Shown here in pieces: positions 60,261-64,000 of a DNA stretch of 64,000 nt. The DNA is taken from positions 1,147,103,007-1,147,167,006 of the forward strand of contig CM062807.1 of the NCBI GenBank assembly GCA_031772625.1, given 5' to 3'. Made by a program: the position numbers and the translations under genes. The notes beneath the pieces were generated by a model. It was not told the DNA's origin. It did not search any database and saw only the letters and a list, made by a program, of their open reading frames with translations. How positions within the stretch are numbered: the stretch's first letter is position 1; each line of letters opens with the position of its first letter. This stretch comes from Pinus tabuliformis. Lineage: Eukaryota; Streptophyta; Pinopsida; Pinales; Pinaceae.

Positions 60261-62120
60261 TGTTAGAAAAATACTCAGGGGGGATCAATATTTTAAACTA
60301 TTTAAACTTTTCTTTTCTTATTCAGATTTATGTTTGCAACTACTATGAAGTAAACCTGCGTATGTACACATCTGTGATGAAGACAAGTAGTGTATATCCA
60401 GTTCACTAACCTTTTCAATTAATTCATCATCTAGTTAACTTGAACCAATATATCAGTACTTCATTAAATGTTAATTAAACAATAATCATGTGTAGTAAGA
60501 ATAGAATAAGTCATCACACACAAACAACACATAAAAACCATAATTTTAGATGGAAACACAATGTGGGAAAAAACCACTGATGTTGTCGTCTCTGTCTTCT
60601 TCTTTTGTTATAAAGATAAATTTCTTACAAACTTGTACTAGTGCAGACTCATATCAGTGGGCAGACACCCACCTGCAGAAGGCTACAACCTTCTCTCATT
60701 TTCCATCTTCTACTGGAAGGGAGCTACAACCCCTTATTCTTTATTCTTTGTGGATTACTTTTCATAATGTTTCAAACTGGACCCATTCCAAATATCAGAC
60801 AACAATATTGAAACCAACATTGTACCAATTAGTCACTTAATCACTGAATCAACTATATCACCAGGTCAAACATAGAAATAACTCGTTCAAACAACTAGAC
60901 CAACTTATTTCACTTTATACCCATTCATCAGAATACCAGACCACATATTGTTCATCACTGAAACCAGATTTTTTTAGTGCAAACTTTGTTTAAACACATG
61001 TCATAATTTATATGCTACTATTTTTACTCATACCTGTGTATGTGCACATTTCCCCTTAAGCATACCCATGTACAGATATCAAAATATTGATAGATGAATC
61101 TGTATCACTGTACCATTGAATCAATTACCCAAGAAAATACGAAGCCAATCATAAATCACCGAACCAAGTACATATTATCATCTAGCAACATCATCACAAG
61201 TCAATACTTTACTTCATAATCAATTCAGGCTAAATAGTATTGTCAAATACATATAATTATAAGAGACTTCATCGACAGACAACAACAAACATAAAAAAAT
61301 AGATCAGCCATTATCATTAATTCATATTGTAAAACCCTACCATATATACACAACTCTTATAAATCATTTCCACGTATTAACACACCTTTTATACTTGACA
61401 TACACATACATAACTATTTATTCTGCAGAATGTATATGCGACATCCATAATCAGATCCACGTATGTATGCAATTTTTATGAAGCACCCCTATGTACATAT
61501 CTGTAATTATTGATTCAAACCTTCGATGCACATCAGAACCCCTATCAAATCCAAATCTCGGCACACACCACAACATACATATATCATAAAAGCATCATCA
61601 TAGAGCTATCAAACCATAAGCAACTTATTCATTATATATATTCATTTTAGATCTTATAGATTTGATCCATCATTATACTCCTTGGTGCATACTTATTTCA
61701 CATCAAACCAATCATCAAAAACCCAATTCATGCACACTTAGCACTTTGATCTCCATCTCCTTATATAGCTTAGGCCTTAGCCAATACCTTAGGACAATTC
61801 CGTAGTTATGTCGACGATATTCTTTGACGGGATCAAATATTCGTTGTCATACTCATTACTAGGGGCCAATACCATGGTAAAGACCCTTGGTATTTAGAAT
61901 ACAATGGTACGAAAACTATACATGACTATTCTTGACCATACTCGCGTATGTATGCAACCTTTATTCACAGGACCCACATATATTTCTTAAAACATCATCT
62001 TTATCATTCCTCTATCTCTAAACTGATATTTCTTCCAATCTGGCCTGACTACTTATCATGTTGAAATCTTTATTAAGTAGGCTGCCACCAAGGACAACAC
62101 ATTTTTTTATAATTCCAACA
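60261..62120 (-). mobile_element. 3' LTR of a minus-strand Copia element
   Basis: On the minus strand it begins TGTTGGAATT at 62120, directly after a polypurine tract (AAAGGGGGAGAT), and the proposed end is ...CTAACA at 60261. That gives TGTTGG/CTAACA ends and a length of about 1.86 kb. The far end is inferred from the terminal inverted bases only. The matching 5' LTR lies outside the window, so it cannot be confirmed here. Confidence 0.6.
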
Positions 62121-62133
62121 ATCTCCCCCTTTG
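62121..62133 (-). other. Polypurine tract next to the LTR
   Basis: Minus-strand CAAAGGGGGAGAT, abutting the LTR. Further purine tracts of the same type occur on the minus strand at about 62249-62262 (AAAGGGGGAGAGAG) and 62373-62381 (CAGGGGGAGCA). Confidence 0.75.
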
Positions 62134-63357
62134 GACTTGATGGAAACCAGTTTGGTATTTGGTCACCACCACCTGTAGATACTTGTAAACACATCTATAG
62201 ATATACCAAGTTTCTCTCCCAAGTCACCAAGCATTCTCCAAACACCAAGCTCTCTCCCCCTTTAACATCAAGGGAAAAGGGTTGACTAATGCTGAATGAA
62301 GGCTTCTCTCCTTTTGTTGACATGAGCATTGTAGATCTGATCTGTTGAGTATGAACACCGAATATTGACCATGCTCCCCCTGAGCAGAGGCTGAAATTTC
62401 TGAAGATATACAAAGAAGTACACGACTCTATGACTCAACCAATATGAAATTTCCTATCACCAATGACTCATGTTTACATTGATCACCCAACATAGTGGGG
62501 TTACATATTTGGCTCAACATTACATCACATGCCCAAAATGATGGGATTACATGAGTTTACCACAATAGTCCATACATGACTAAATTTTTCAATGATTTAT
62601 AACATATGTCTTTACATGAACTTTACATCAAGAGACATATATGGCATTTATAACCAAAACAAAAGACCTCAATAAGGACATTATAGTCATCAGAAACTAT
62701 CATACACCATATAGGGTCTGCACCATAAGTATTAAGTGTGAAAATAATTCAACAACATATGTGTCTTTAGTATCATCCATGATATATACCTATCCAGAAT
62801 GCTAAAGAAATCATAATGCCATCAATTCAATATTAGAAGCATAGCTCCGCCCTGAACCCATGTCAACCATTCACTGTCAGATCTGATCACATTAGCGTAG
62901 GCCATCAAAGTGTCTTCATCAATCAGTAAGTTCATCAAAGCATCAATGTCACATTGCAACAACTCATAAACCATCATAAGGCAACACCACTTCTAAGTAG
63001 AACCAATCAACATCAGGACCAAAATGCCAAATAATAATTATATGAAGCATATCATAGCCTTTCCCTCAATTTTTTCCATCGTTTCTTCATCATAGAGAAA
63101 TATACATTACTGTTTAGATTAGAACTTGTGTATATACATGACTATCCTTCATAATATTCGTGTACAAAAATAAAAATGTTGAATTTTTCATAACTACAAC
63201 TCCCTCCGAGCCTGTAATGTCTGTACCTATTCACTGTTACTACATCAGATGTACTATCAGTAATATAAGAAACATGAATATCAAAACAACCATAGGAGAC
63301 ATCTTCAAAACAACATATGTATCTCCCCTCGTGAATATGAAAGATCTATCAGAATAA
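62134..63357 (-). other. Copia 3' untranslated region
   Basis: About 1.2 kb between the pol stop and the LTR with no reading frame of note. It holds at least two extra polypurine tracts. Confidence 0.55.
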
Positions 63358-64000
63358 TTAATGAAGTGATGAAGCAAAGACCACTCCTAGTTTCTATCTA
63401 AGATATTCAAAGGAATCACGTGGAAGAGGCTTTGTAAATATATCTGCAACTTGTTCCTTTGAGGGAACATACTTCAATTTGACCTTTTATTCATATACCC
63501 ATTCTCTCAGAAAGTGATATTTGATTGAAATATGCTTGGTTTTTGAGTGCATGACAATATTTTTAGAAATATTTATGGCACTAGTGTTATCACACAAAAT
63601 AGGTATAGGTTGAGGATAAGTGATTTGAATATCTTGTAATGTTTGCATCATCCATAGAAGTTGAGTACAACAAGATGCAACAACAACATATTCTGCTTCA
63701 GTAGTAGATAAAGAAATGTAGCTTCTTTTTTGTTGAACCATGATACCAAGCAGGGTCCCAAATAGAATGCTCCTCCACTAGTACTTTTCCAATACCCAAC
63801 ATTACCTACCCAATCTGCATCTGTGTAAGCATGAAGAGAAAAACTTGCATTTTTGGGATACCATAGACCATAATCTTGAGTTCCTTGTAGGTACTTAAAT
63901 ATTCTCTTGGCTGCATGGATATGAGTTTCTTTAGGATTTATTTGAAACCGTCCAACAATCCCAATTGCATGCATGGTGTCTGGTCTTGTCCATGTAAGGT
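63358..64000 (-). pseudogene. Copia pol, RNase H end (runs off the window)
   Basis: Minus-strand translation gives 'MHAIGIVGRFQINPKETHIH', 'AAKRIFKYLQGTQDYGLWYP', 'LHAYTDADWVGN' (catalytic-type Asp), 'KSTSGGAFYLG', then, after a frameshift near 63735, 'SYISLSTTEAEYVVVASCCT', 'ILCDNTSAINISKN', 'HSKTKHISIKYHFLREWV' and, past a stop at about 63487, 'YVPSKEQVADIFTKPLPRDS' ending in TAA at 63358-63360. This is the RNase H and tail of a Copia polyprotein. The frameshift and two stops make it dead. Reverse transcriptase and integrase would lie beyond 64000. Confidence 0.9.

Overview
The window looks like nuclear DNA of a gymnosperm, most likely a conifer. Four things point there: a very AT-rich, gene-poor background; several layers of decayed retrotransposons; a Penelope-like GIY-YIG retroelement remnant (in plants such elements are known from conifers); and one intact-looking plant gene with a 6.6 kb first intron. 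I found no bacterial, organellar or CRISPR-type content. I cannot name the species.

Layout. 1-420: end of a Penelope-like element. 1375-5879: a decayed LINE on the minus strand (ORF1 coiled coil/RRM-like; ORF2 endonuclease, reverse transcriptase, zinc-binding tail), flanked by imperfect direct repeats of about 75 bp. 5956-11340: AT-rich DNA with tandem repeats and no recognisable gene. 11350-12480: plus-strand remnant of an L1-type LINE (zinc-binding region, RNase H). 13978-32514: a retrotransposon nest. It is bounded by two related Gypsy-type LTRs of about 1.27 kb and holds a gag/protease remnant, a clean 5.7 kb Copia element (18425-24166, target duplication GTACT), a 638 bp TRIM inside the Copia gag (19128-19765, target duplication TAAAG), and a long decayed coiled-coil frame that is partly duplicated around a fragment of the same LTR family. 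32515-35655: AT-rich DNA with degenerate repeats.

36345-46881 (+) is the only gene that looks functional: an S1/P1-type endonuclease (ENDO2-like) of nine exons and eight GT-AG introns. The joined frame is 303 codons with no stop and all expected zinc ligands. Its promoter has a TATA box and a G-box, and an AATAAA lies 124 bp past the stop. A SINE-like element and a palindromic MITE sit in intron 1, and a Mutator-type MITE lies just beyond the 3' end.

47300-55900: AT-rich DNA with many short tandem duplications, a 130 bp minisatellite (52608-53230) and an unidentified GC-richer stretch (51400-52400). 55990-59110: two minus-strand L1-type LINE tails. 59743-60250: a pentatricopeptide-repeat gene fragment. 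60261-64000: the 3' end of a minus-strand Copia element (LTR, several polypurine tracts, RNase H) that runs off the window. I see no gene cassette or new defence-like system. The most interesting material is the transposon nest structure, the rearranged coiled-coil element, the duplicated promoter-like segment and the Penelope remnant.
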